From: Hylemonella gracilis str. Niagara R
GTDB lineage: Bacteria; Pseudomonadota; Gammaproteobacteria; Burkholderiales; Burkholderiaceae_C
Assembly (NCBI RefSeq): GCF_000600295.1
Contig: NZ_JEMG01000001.1
Coordinates: 387,459-451,458 of the forward strand
Direction of reading: 5' to 3'
Length of the DNA stretch: 64,000 nt
The position numbers and the translations under genes were made by a program. The first letter of the stretch is position 1, and each line of letters begins with the position of its first letter. Below are positions 8,189-16,420 of the stretch, one piece after another. The notes under the pieces are model-generated. The model saw only the letters and a list, made by a program, of their open reading frames with translations, was not told the origin of the DNA and searched no databases.

Positions 8189-9406
8189 ATGAGAGTCAAG
8201 CACCGCACCATCTTCGCTCCAGTCGCCGCGCTCGCGCTCGGCCTCGCGGCTGGGGGACAGGCCATCGCCCAACAGAACCGCATGGGTCTGACGCCCGACC
8301 AGATGCAGGACCTCAACCGCACCATCGTCAAGACCGAGGCGATCGAGGATGCGTGGGAGACGGCGGGCTTCAAGGGCTTGACCATTTCGGGCTACATGGA
8401 CCCGACCTACATCTACAACCAGAACGCCGATCGCGCGGGCTTCCAGTTCCTGAGCACCCAAGGTGACGGCGATGCCTGGGATTACAGCGACACCTATTAT
8501 TTCGGAACAGCGTCCATCAGCTTCGAGAAAGAAGCCGACGACGGAACGCAGTACGTGCTCAAGCTGCAGCCGCAGAGCAGCAACAGCCTGAACCTGGCCG
8601 AGGCCAAGGTTTCGATCCCGCTGTCCAATCGTCAGACTCGCTTGATCGCGGGACAGGTGCTGGACTGGTCCGGTTATGAATACGCCGATCCGGTCCAAAC
8701 CTCCTTGATCACCCACAACCTGTTGTTCGATTTCACGCTGCCGGTTTCCTACACTGGCGCGGGTTTCGACATCTCCACGGGCAGCTGGCAGTTCCGGACC
8801 ATGCTGGCGAACGTCAACAGCGCCACCGCGCCGGCCGACGAAAAGTCGCCATCCTGGGTCTACCGCTTTGACTACTGGCCGGAAGAGTTCTGGGGCGTGG
8901 GTTTCGCGGGTCTCGTGGGCAAGACCGTGAACTACAACGATCCCGACGAGGCCTTGAGCAACACCATTCTTTTTGAGGTGGATGGCTACTACGCACGTGG
9001 CGATTGGTCCCTCGGAGGTCAGATTTCCTATGGCACTCAGGAGGAAGCGGCCGTCAATGGCAAGGATGCCCAGTGGGTGGGTGCATCGGCCACCGTGGCC
9101 TACAACATCACTCCCCGCCTGCTGTTTGCCCTGCGTGCCGACTACATCCAGAACGAGGAAAACGGAGGGGGTCTGTTCGGCTACCAGGCGGACACCAGCA
9201 ACGGCATCGGGGACGCGGACGGAGACGACAAGGGCGCCAACCGCTACGCCACTTCCCTGGGTCTGAAATATCTGCTGAACGAAAAAACCTCGCTCAAGCT
9301 GGAGTACCGCCTGGACGGTGCGTCGGAAGATGTGTTTGAGGATGTGGATGGCAAGGCCAAGGACAGCAACAATGTCTTTGGTGCGGCGATCGTGGTGTCG
9401 TTCTGA
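8189..9406 (+). CDS. Outer-membrane beta-barrel (porin-like) protein
   Basis: A 405-residue protein with a signal peptide (MRVKHRTIFAPVAALALG, AIAQQ cleavage region near residue 27), a short N-terminal helical stretch, then alternating aromatic/polar beta strands. It ends in Phe (AAIVVSF), the outer-membrane insertion signal. An acidic loop (GIGDADGDDKG) sits near residue 340. It resembles uncharacterised Burkholderiales porin-like families rather than the trimeric OmpC type. An AAGGAG site precedes the ATG. Lying between the transporter and catabolic genes, it may be the outer-membrane entry for the same substrate; that is inference. Confidence 0.75.
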   Translation: MRVKHRTIFAPVAALALGLAAGGQAIAQQNRMGLTPDQMQDLNRTIVKTEAIEDAWETAGFKGLTISGYMDPTYIYNQNADRAGFQFLSTQGDGDAWDYSDTYYFGTASISFEKEADDGTQYVLKLQPQSSNSLNLAEAKVSIPLSNRQTRLIAGQVLDWSGYEYADPVQTSLITHNLLFDFTLPVSYTGAGFDISTGSWQFRTMLANVNSATAPADEKSPSWVYRFDYWPEEFWGVGFAGLVGKTVNYNDPDEALSNTILFEVDGYYARGDWSLGGQISYGTQEEAAVNGKDAQWVGASATVAYNITPRLLFALRADYIQNEENGGGLFGYQADTSNGIGDADGDDKGANRYATSLGLKYLLNEKTSLKLEYRLDGASEDVFEDVDGKAKDSNNVFGAAIVVSF

Positions 9407-9435
9407 TCGTTGCCTCGTCATATATCAACAAGATC

Positions 9436-9467
9436 GAAGGGGGAGCCGCCCACGCGGCTTCCCCTTC
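9436..9467 (+). terminator. Strong hairpin after the porin gene
   Basis: A 14-bp stem (one G-U pair) of GAAGGGGGAGCCGC against GCGGCTTCCCCTTC with a 4-nt loop, 29 bp after the porin stop. No T run follows, so full rho-independent termination is doubtful. It may act as an attenuator or 3'-end stabiliser separating transport genes from the dehydrogenase gene. Confidence 0.45.
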
Positions 9468-9488
9468 ATGCCCTGAGGAGCTGAATGC

Positions 9489-10991
9489 ATGAACAAGCCT
9501 GCACCCGACTGGCATGCCGCCGCCAAGGCGATCAAGATGGATGGCCGCGCGCTGATCAACGGTCAGCGCGTCCCGACCACATCCGGCGAAACCTTCGCCA
9601 AGCATTCGCCCATCGACGGCCGTCCCTTGGCCGAGATCGCGCGTGGGCGTGAGGCTGACGTGGATGCCGCCGTGAAAAGCGCCCGCGCTGCCTTTGAGGA
9701 TGGCCGCTGGGCCGGCCAGCCACCGGCCGCGCGCAAGAAAGTGCTGCGCGCTTTCGCCGACAAACTGCTTGCCGCCCGCGAGGAACTGGCGGTGCTGGAG
9801 TCCCTCGACATGGGCAAGCCCGTGCAGCAAGCCCTGGCCGTGGACGTGGGCAGCAGTGCGCGCACCATCGCCTGGTACGCCGAGGCGGTGGACAAGATCT
9901 ACGACGAGGTGGCACCCACGCCGTCCACTGCCTTGGCCCTCATCACGCGCGAGCCCATGGGCGTGATCGGCGCCATCGTGCCCTGGAATTACCCCATGCT
10001 CATGGCCTCATGGAAACTCGGTCCCGCGCTGGTCTCCGGCAATTCGGTGGTGCTCAAACCCAGCGAGAAGTCGCCGCTGACCGCGCTGCGCATGGCCGAG
10101 CTGGCGCTCGAGGCTGGTCTGCCGCCCGGCGTGTTCAACGTCGTGCCTGGCTACGGCCATGAAGCGGGCGAGGCGCTGGCCTTGCACATGGACGTGGATG
10201 CCATCGGTTTCACGGGCAGCACCCGCGTGGGCCGCCGCATGCTGGACTACGCGGGCCGCAGCAACCTCAAGCGCGTCTACAACGAACTCGGGGGCAAGTC
10301 GGCCTTTGTCGTGTTCGACGACTACGCCGACATCCAGCGTGCCGCCCAGACCGTGGCCGGCAGCATCTTCTACAACCAGGGCGAAAGCTGCAACGCGCCG
10401 TCTCGTGTCTTCGTGCACGAGAAGGTGGCCGACGAGTTCCTGGCATGCGTGAAGAACGAAACAACCAAGTACCAACCGCAAGATCCCTTGTCGGGCCACG
10501 CTGAAATGGGCGCGCTGGTGGACGAAGGCCAGCTCAAGACCGTGCTGGGCTACATCGACGCGGGCGCCAGCGAGGGCGCGAAGCTGCTGGCCGGCGGCAA
10601 GCGCGCGTTGACGGAAACGGGCGGTTATTACGTCGAACCCACGGTGTTCATCGACGTGACGAACCAGATGCGCATCGCGCGCGAGGAAATCTTCGGCCCC
10701 GTGCTTTCCGTCATCCGTTTCAAGACGGAGGAAGAGGCCATCCGCCTGGCCAATGATTCGTCTTATGGTTTGCAGGCCAGCGTCTGGAGCGACAACCTCA
10801 GCAGAGCCCACCGCGTCGCTCGCGCCTTGCGCGCGGGCACCGTGCACGTCAATCAGTACGACGAGGACGACATCACCGTGCCTTTCGGCGGCTACAAGCA
10901 GAGCGGCAACGGACGCGACAAGTCGCTGCACGCCTTTGACAAGTACACCGAACTGAAGACCACGTGGATAAGGATAGATGCTCACCCCTGA
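9489..10991 (+). CDS. puuC: Aldehyde dehydrogenase acting on 4-aminobutanal or gamma-glutamyl derivative (PuuC/KauB-like)
   Basis: A 500-residue NAD(P)-dependent aldehyde dehydrogenase. Cofactor motif GFTGSTRVGR precedes the general base Glu in NELGGKS (E266) and the nucleophile Cys in GESCNAPS (C301). IFGPVLSV and the closing FGGYKQSGNGRDKS motif are also present. PuuC/KauB enzymes oxidise the aldehyde made from putrescine to GABA or gamma-glutamyl-GABA. The location between the aminotransferase/transporter block and gabT fits this step. Confidence 0.88.
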   Translation: MNKPAPDWHAAAKAIKMDGRALINGQRVPTTSGETFAKHSPIDGRPLAEIARGREADVDAAVKSARAAFEDGRWAGQPPAARKKVLRAFADKLLAAREELAVLESLDMGKPVQQALAVDVGSSARTIAWYAEAVDKIYDEVAPTPSTALALITREPMGVIGAIVPWNYPMLMASWKLGPALVSGNSVVLKPSEKSPLTALRMAELALEAGLPPGVFNVVPGYGHEAGEALALHMDVDAIGFTGSTRVGRRMLDYAGRSNLKRVYNELGGKSAFVVFDDYADIQRAAQTVAGSIFYNQGESCNAPSRVFVHEKVADEFLACVKNETTKYQPQDPLSGHAEMGALVDEGQLKTVLGYIDAGASEGAKLLAGGKRALTETGGYYVEPTVFIDVTNQMRIAREEIFGPVLSVIRFKTEEEAIRLANDSSYGLQASVWSDNLSRAHRVARALRAGTVHVNQYDEDDITVPFGGYKQSGNGRDKSLHAFDKYTELKTTWIRIDAHP

Positions 10992-11060
10992 GCGCCTTCC
11001 GCGCTTCCCCTCAAGGGGACGCCACCAGCGGACCGGCAAAGCCGGCTCCGCGGTGGCCCC
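10985..11060. repeat. REP-like intergenic element, copy 2
   Basis: About 76 bp between puuC and gabT. It repeats the plan of the element at 2137-2223: GCGCCTTCCGCGC, CCTCAAGGGG, and an imperfect inverted repeat 11022-11056 centred on CCGGCAAAGCCGG with CCACC/GGTGG ends. Its first bases include the puuC stop codon. Two copies 8.8 kb apart in one gene cluster suggest scattered elements of one family. Confidence 0.6.
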
Positions 11061-11097
11061 GCATGAAAGTCAGGCTCGTTGAGCCGGAGGAGTCGAC

Positions 11098-12381
11098 ATG
11101 AACCACTCGAAGAACGAACAGCTGATGGCCCGCAAGGCCGCGGCCACGCCGCGCGGCGTGGGTGTGATGGCCAGCTTCTTTGCCGAGCGCGCCGACAACG
11201 CCGAGCTGTGGGACGTGGAAGGCCGTCGTTTCCTCGACTTCGCGGGCGGCATCGCCGTGATGAACAGTGGGCACGGGCACCCGAAGGTCGTGAAAGCCAT
11301 CCAAGAGCAACTGGACCGCTTCACCCACACCTGCTACCAGGTCGTGCCTTACGAAAGCTACATCGCCCTGGCCGAGAAGCTGAACCAGCTCACGCCTGGC
11401 ACGCACGCCAAGAAAACGGCCTTGTTTTCCACCGGCGCGGAGGCGATCGAGAATGCCATCAAGATCGCGCGCGCCCACACCAAGCGCTCCGGTGTCATCG
11501 CCTTCAGCGGCGCCTTCCATGGCCGCAGCCTGTTCGCGGTGGCGCTCACCGGCAAGGTGGCCCCCTACAAGCTCGGTTTCGGTCCCTTCCCGCCCGAGAT
11601 CTACCACGCACCCTTTCCCGACGCCCACACGCCGCTGGACGAGGTGAAGAAGGCCGTCCATCACCTCTTCAAGGCCGACATCGAGCCGAGCCGCGTCGCG
11701 GCCATCGTCTTCGAGCCGGTGCAGGGCGAAGGCGGCTTCAACGTGATCCAGACCGAAGCGGTGCGCTGGCTGCGCCAGCTTTGCGACGAACACGGCATCG
11801 TGCTGATCGCCGATGAAATCCAGAGCGGCTTCGGCCGCACGGGTACCTTGTTCGCCATGGAGCAGTTCCTTGCGCAGACCGGCGTGGTGCCCGACCTGAT
11901 GACCATCGCCAAGTCCCTGGCCAATGGCGTGCCGCTGTCGGCGGTGACGGGCAAGGCCGAGATCATGGACGCGCCCGCACCGGGCGGCCTGGGCGGTACC
12001 TACGCGGGCAACCCGCTGGCCATTGCTGCCGCGCACGCCGTCATCGACCTGATGCGCGAGGAACAGCTGCCCCAGCGCGGCAAGAAGCTGGGCGATCAGC
12101 TCAAAGCCGAGCTGGAACGCTTGCGCAAAGACGAGCCGCGGATCGCGGACGTGCGCGGCCTGGGCGCCATGGTGGCGGTCGAGTTCCGTCGAATCGATGG
12201 TTCACCCGACGCCGATTTCACGAAGAAGGTGCAGGCAGAGGCCTTGCAGCGTGGTCTGATCCTGCTCACCTGCGGCGTGGACGGCAACGTCATCCGCTTC
12301 CTCTTTCCGCTCACCATCCCCGAGGCGCAGTTCGACGAGGCCCTGGGCATCCTGCGTGAGGCCTTGAAAGCCGCTCGCTGA
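11098..12381 (+). CDS. gabT: 4-aminobutyrate aminotransferase
   Basis: A 427-residue class III aminotransferase of the GABA group. IADEIQSGFGRTG supplies the PLP Asp (D239) and TIAKSLANGVPLSAV the Schiff-base Lys (K272). The N-terminal RGVGVMASFFAERADNAELWDVEG and GGIAVMNSGHGHP stretches are typical of GabT. It converts GABA plus 2-oxoglutarate to succinic semialdehyde plus glutamate. GGAGGAG precedes the start. The stop directly abuts the start of the next ligase gene. A succinic semialdehyde dehydrogenase gene (gabD) is not in the window. Confidence 0.92.
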   Translation: MNHSKNEQLMARKAAATPRGVGVMASFFAERADNAELWDVEGRRFLDFAGGIAVMNSGHGHPKVVKAIQEQLDRFTHTCYQVVPYESYIALAEKLNQLTPGTHAKKTALFSTGAEAIENAIKIARAHTKRSGVIAFSGAFHGRSLFAVALTGKVAPYKLGFGPFPPEIYHAPFPDAHTPLDEVKKAVHHLFKADIEPSRVAAIVFEPVQGEGGFNVIQTEAVRWLRQLCDEHGIVLIADEIQSGFGRTGTLFAMEQFLAQTGVVPDLMTIAKSLANGVPLSAVTGKAEIMDAPAPGGLGGTYAGNPLAIAAAHAVIDLMREEQLPQRGKKLGDQLKAELERLRKDEPRIADVRGLGAMVAVEFRRIDGSPDADFTKKVQAEALQRGLILLTCGVDGNVIRFLFPLTIPEAQFDEALGILREALKAAR

Positions 12382-13710
12382 ATGCACCCCGACCACCTTG
12401 CCTTGCAGGAGCGCCTGGCTGCGGAGGGCGTCCACACCCTGGTCGCGCAGTTCACCGACATCCATGGTGTGGCCAAGGGCAAGTTCGTTCCCTTGGCGCA
12501 ACTGCCGACACTGGTCGACACTGGCGCGGGTTTCGCGGGCCCGTCCATCGCGGGCACGGGCCTGCCGCGCACCGGACCACAGTCCGAGTATTACGGCCGC
12601 GCGGATCTGTCCACCGTCTCCCCCATGCCCTGGATGCCGGGTTACGCGCGCGTGGTCTGCGATGGTTATGTGGCGCATGAGCCGTTCGACGCCTGTCCGC
12701 GCCAAGTGCTGCGCCGCCAGTTGGCGCGCCTGGGCGAACGCGGTTGGCAGTTGTTGACTGGTATCGAGCCAGAGTTCTTTCTACTGCGCAAGACGGAAGA
12801 CGGCGGCATCACCGCCGCCGATGCGCAGGACGGGCTGGACAAACCCTCTTACGACCTCAAGAGCTTGCCGCGCCAGCGCGACTTTCTGAACGAGCTGAGC
12901 TATGGCCTGCAGGCTTGCGGGCTGGAGGTGTTCCAGATCGACCACGAAGACGCGCACGGTCAGTACGAGCTGAACTTCCGGCATGCGGACGCGCAGCGCA
13001 GCGCGGACAATCTCATGCTCTTCAAGCTGGCCGCGCAAGCCATCGCCGAACAATACGGGCTGTTGTTCTCGATGATGCCCAAGCCTTTCGCCAACCAGCC
13101 AGGCAGCGGGATGCACTTCCACGTGTCCCTGTGGCAAGGTGAAGGACAAGAAGCCTGCTGCCTGTTCGACGACGAAAAGCGGATGGGGCATTTCATCGCG
13201 GGCGTGTTGGCGCATTCGGCGGGTCTGGCCGCCCTGGCCGCACCCACGGTCAATTCCTACAAGCGTCTGGTGGTGGGGGAGTCACTCTCCGGTACCAGCT
13301 GGGCGCCCGCCTACATCGCGCACGGCCCGAACAACCGGACGGCGCTGGTGCGCACCTTGCCGGGTCGTTTTGAATGGCGCCTGCCCGATGCGGCAGCGAA
13401 TCCTTACCTCGCCACGGCGGGCCTGATCGCGGCGGGGCTGGACGGCATCGACCGCCAACTCGATCCCGGCGCGGCCTGCACGGACGATCTGTTCGAACTG
13501 TCGCTGCCGCAACTGCGCGAGCGCCACATCGGTCTCTTGCCCCAGAGCCTGGGCGAAGCCCTCGATGCGTTCGAAGCGGACGCGGTGCTGCGTGCGGCCC
13601 TGGGTGCAAGCTTGAGCGCGCAGTTCATCCAGCTCAAACGTGCCGAGTGGACCGCTTACGCACGCCACGTCAGCGATTGGGAAGTCCAACGCTACGCCAC
13701 CCTGTTCTGA
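12382..13710 (+). CDS. glnT: Second glutamine synthetase-family ligase (GlnT/type III-like)
   Basis: A 442-residue glutamine synthetase homologue, clearly distinct from the ligase at 763. It has HEDAHGQYELNF as the glutamate/metal segment and KPFANQPGSGMHFHVS as the ATP motif. Where GlnA has the adenylylated Tyr in NLYDLP, this protein reads DLFELS (F371), so that control looks absent. It starts directly after the gabT stop, without its own clear ribosome site, implying translational coupling. Related enzymes glutamylate ammonia, methylamine or ethanolamine. The substrate here is unknown; the locus suggests an amine. Confidence 0.82.
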   Translation: MHPDHLALQERLAAEGVHTLVAQFTDIHGVAKGKFVPLAQLPTLVDTGAGFAGPSIAGTGLPRTGPQSEYYGRADLSTVSPMPWMPGYARVVCDGYVAHEPFDACPRQVLRRQLARLGERGWQLLTGIEPEFFLLRKTEDGGITAADAQDGLDKPSYDLKSLPRQRDFLNELSYGLQACGLEVFQIDHEDAHGQYELNFRHADAQRSADNLMLFKLAAQAIAEQYGLLFSMMPKPFANQPGSGMHFHVSLWQGEGQEACCLFDDEKRMGHFIAGVLAHSAGLAALAAPTVNSYKRLVVGESLSGTSWAPAYIAHGPNNRTALVRTLPGRFEWRLPDAAANPYLATAGLIAAGLDGIDRQLDPGAACTDDLFELSLPQLRERHIGLLPQSLGEALDAFEADAVLRAALGASLSAQFIQLKRAEWTAYARHVSDWEVQRYATLF

Positions 13711-13747
13711 GTTTCTGCTCCTTCTTTTCTTTTCCGATTTCCCCATC

Positions 13748-14686
13748 ATGTCTTCCTTGCAAACCGGGTTGCCCTGGCTGGCCTATCTTTGTCTGAGCGC
13801 CAGCATGACGCTGGTCGGCAGTTATGTGGGCCTGTCCAAGTTGCTGGTCACGATCTTCCCGGTGTTCCTGCTGGCTTGGTTGCGCTTCGGCATCGCGGCG
13901 GTGGCCATGGCCTCGTGGACACGGCGTGGTGCCGATGAAGCGCCGTTGACCCGCCATGACAAGGGCATGCTCTTTCTGGAGTCCTTCCTCGGCAATTTCC
14001 TGTTTTCGATCTGCATGCTGTTCGGCGTGGCGCTGAGTTCGGCGCTCGCCGCGGGCGTGATCATGGCCGCGTTGCCAGGGGTGACCGCATTGCTGTCGCG
14101 CATCGTGCTCAAGGAGCAGATCAAGAAGAGGGTCTGGGCCGGCATCGCCTGCGCCGTGGGCGGCATTGCCTTGGTGACCTTGAGCAAACAGAGTGCCGTG
14201 GTGGAAGGAGGTGTGGAGAATGCCGGAAGCTATTCGGTGCTCGGCATCGCGCTGCTCATCGGCGCGGTGTTCTGCGAGGCGAGTTATGTGGTGATCGGCA
14301 AGAAGCTCAGCGGCAAGCTCTCACCCAAGCGCATCAGTGCACTGATCAACCTCTGGGGCCTGCTGCTGGTCACGCCCTTCGGTGTCTGGCAAGCCCTGCG
14401 TTTCGACTTCGGCACGGTGCAGCCGGAAATCTGGGGGCTGCTGCTGTTCTACGCCCTGGCCGCCAGCATGTGGACGGTCTGGCTCTGGATGACGGGCCTC
14501 AAGCGTGTGCCCGCCGCGCAGGCCGGCGTGTTCACCGTGATGCTGCCCATCAGTGCAGCGATGGTGGGCGTGGTGTTCCTGGGCGAGCAGGTCAGCAGTG
14601 TGCAGGCGGCGGCGTTTGGTCTGGCCTTGGCGGGGGTGGTGTTGGCGACTTGGCCTTCAAAGTCTTCTGGTCAGGTATTGCACTGA
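13748..14686 (+). CDS. EamA/DMT-family permease
   Basis: A 312-residue, highly hydrophobic protein with about ten membrane segments arranged as two EamA repeats. The first contains LLVTIFPVFLLAWLRFGIAAVA and the second FCEASYVVIGKKL. The ATG at 13748 is 37 bp after the preceding ligase and is the first start consistent with the EamA N-terminus. Family members move amino acids, amines and other metabolites, usually outward. It is the last gene of the plus-strand amine cluster and may export a product or excess intermediate; the substrate is not evident. Confidence 0.85.
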   Translation: MSSLQTGLPWLAYLCLSASMTLVGSYVGLSKLLVTIFPVFLLAWLRFGIAAVAMASWTRRGADEAPLTRHDKGMLFLESFLGNFLFSICMLFGVALSSALAAGVIMAALPGVTALLSRIVLKEQIKKRVWAGIACAVGGIALVTLSKQSAVVEGGVENAGSYSVLGIALLIGAVFCEASYVVIGKKLSGKLSPKRISALINLWGLLLVTPFGVWQALRFDFGTVQPEIWGLLLFYALAASMWTVWLWMTGLKRVPAAQAGVFTVMLPISAAMVGVVFLGEQVSSVQAAAFGLALAGVVLATWPSKSSGQVLH

Positions 14687-14726
14687 AGAACGGGGAGCAC
14701 GCGGCTGGCTGGGGCAGGTGACCGCT

Positions 14727-14759
14727 CCTCATACGATTTGCGCAGCAAATCGTATGAGG
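14727..14759. repeat. Perfect 15-bp inverted repeat between convergent genes
   Basis: The arms are CCTCATACGATTTGC and GCAAATCGTATGAGG with a GCA loop. It lies between the end of the EamA gene and the end of pyk, which converge. There is no T tract on either strand, and the core is AT-richer than its surroundings. A second, shorter inverted repeat (TCGCGCA at 14779-14785 and TGCGCGA at 14798-14804) follows. It could be a bidirectional transcript end or a mobile-repeat remnant. Confidence 0.6.
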
Positions 14760-14853
14760 CGGACGGTTTACCCCCAACTCGCGCAGCCAGAGAGCTGTGC
14801 GCGAATGAACCGCGCATTGGATGCCCGTAGCTTAGTGGCCCGGCGTGTATCGC

Positions 14854-16287
14854 TCAGGGCACCCGGCAGATCTTGAGCATGTTGGTGCCGCCCGGCGCGC
14901 CCATGGGTTCCCCGCAGGTGATGACGTAGATGTCGCCGCTTTGCACGATGCCACGCGCCTTGAGGTGCTTTTCGGCCTGCTCCAGCGCCGTGTCGCGGTC
15001 GGCGCTGGTGTCCATGAGCAGGGGCGTGACGTTGCGGTACAGCGTCATCTTGCGTTGCGTCGTCACCCGGGGCGTGAGCGCGTAGATCGGGATGTGTATG
15101 CGGTGGCGGCTCATCCAGAGCGCGGTGGAACCGGAATCGGTCAGCGCCACCAGCGCCTTGGCGCCCAGGTGGTAGGCCGTGAACAGCGCGCCCATGGCGA
15201 TGGACTGGTCGATGCGCACGAAGGTCTTGCCCGAGAAGTCGGCATCGAGCTTGACCTCCTCGGCAGCTTCGGCCGCCAGGCAGATGGCGGCCATCTCGGT
15301 CACGGTCTCGAGCGGGAACTTGCCGGTGGCGGTCTCTGCCGAGGTCATCACCGCGTCGCTGCCGTCGAGTACGGCATTGGCCACGTCACTGACCTCGGCG
15401 CGCGTGGGCATGGGGCTGTTGATCATGGACTCCATCATGTGGGTGGCCGTGATCACGGTCTTGTCCATCTCGCGTGCCAGCTTGATCATGCGTTTCTGCA
15501 AGGCGGGCACGGCCGCATTGCCCACCTCGATGGCCAGGTCGCCGCGCGCCACCATGATGCTGTCGCTGGCGCGCAGAATCTCTTCCAGCTTCGGAATCGC
15601 CTCGGCGCGCTCGATCTTGGCGATCAGCTGCGGCTTGTGCTTGTATTCGGCCGCGGCCACGTTGCAGAGCTGGCGCGCCAGCTCCATGTCGGCGGCGTTC
15701 TGTGGAAAACTCACGGCCACATAATCGGCCTGGAAACTCATGGCGGTCTTGATGTCCTCCATGTCCTTGGCCGTCAGAGCCGGTGCGGTCAGGCCACCGC
15801 CCTTCTTGTTGATGCCCTTGTTATTGGACAACTCGCCGCCCTGCACCACCTTGCAATGCACGGCTTGGCCCCGGACGGATTCGACCTCCATGATGATCAG
15901 ACCGTCGGCCAGCAGCAGCAGGTTGCCCACCTTCACGTCCTGCGGCAGTTCCTTGTAGTCCAGACCCACGCCGTTGATGTCGCCCAGCTCGGTGCGTGCA
16001 GCGTCAAGCACGAATTGCTGTCCGTTCTGAAGCAGAACTTTGTTAGCGGCGAACTTGCCGACGCGGATCTTGGGACCCTGCAGGTCGGCCATGATGCCCA
16101 CCTCGCACCCGGCACGGGCGGCAGCCTCGCGCACCAGGCGCGCGCGGTCGATGTGGTCCTGTGCCGTGCCGTGGCTGAAATTGAGGCGGACGACGCTGAC
16201 CCCGGCACGGATCATCTGTTCAAGCAGGGCCGGGTCGCTGGAGGCGGGGCCGAGGGTAGCGACGATCTTGGTTGCGCGGCGTGTCAT
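14854..16287 (-). CDS. pyk: Pyruvate kinase
   Basis: A 477-residue protein beginning MTRRATKIVATLGPASSDP, the usual pyruvate kinase start. It carries VVRLNFSHG, the substrate/Mg2+ segment SIMVARGDLAIEVG and the MESMINSPMPTRAEVSDVANAVLDGSDAVM block, followed by the C-terminal allosteric domain. It transfers phosphate from phosphoenolpyruvate to ADP. The ATG at 16287 has a GGAGATCC ribosome site. It lies downstream of pgk on the same strand, but a terminator sits between them. Confidence 0.95.
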   Translation of the reverse strand: MTRRATKIVATLGPASSDPALLEQMIRAGVSVVRLNFSHGTAQDHIDRARLVREAAARAGCEVGIMADLQGPKIRVGKFAANKVLLQNGQQFVLDAARTELGDINGVGLDYKELPQDVKVGNLLLLADGLIIMEVESVRGQAVHCKVVQGGELSNNKGINKKGGGLTAPALTAKDMEDIKTAMSFQADYVAVSFPQNAADMELARQLCNVAAAEYKHKPQLIAKIERAEAIPKLEEILRASDSIMVARGDLAIEVGNAAVPALQKRMIKLAREMDKTVITATHMMESMINSPMPTRAEVSDVANAVLDGSDAVMTSAETATGKFPLETVTEMAAICLAAEAAEEVKLDADFSGKTFVRIDQSIAMGALFTAYHLGAKALVALTDSGSTALWMSRHRIHIPIYALTPRVTTQRKMTLYRNVTPLLMDTSADRDTALEQAEKHLKARGIVQSGDIYVITCGEPMGAPGGTNMLKICRVP

Positions 16288-16372
16288 GGGGTGGATCTCC
16301 TGTTGATTGCCTTCCGATTCTTTCACGAAGCGGGGCGTATCGGAACGGGACGATGCGCCCGACACAATGAAA

Positions 16373-16399
16373 ACGGCCCCGTGAAAACCACGGGGCCGT
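16373..16399 (-). terminator. Rho-independent terminator of pgk
   Basis: An 11-bp perfect stem, ACGGCCCCGTG with CACGGGGCCGT, and a 5-nt loop. On the minus strand it is followed by TTTTC. It lies 22 bp beyond the pgk stop and about 85 bp before the pyk start, so pyk probably needs its own promoter. Confidence 0.85.
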
Positions 16400-16420
16400 C
16401 GGCCTTCGACACGTTGAGAC

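Noticed and set aside
14823-14900. tRNA-like phrase GTAGCTTAGTGG near the end of pyk
   Set aside because: No matching acceptor stem, anticodon arm or TTCRA loop follows at tRNA spacing, and the stretch runs into the pyk coding end.
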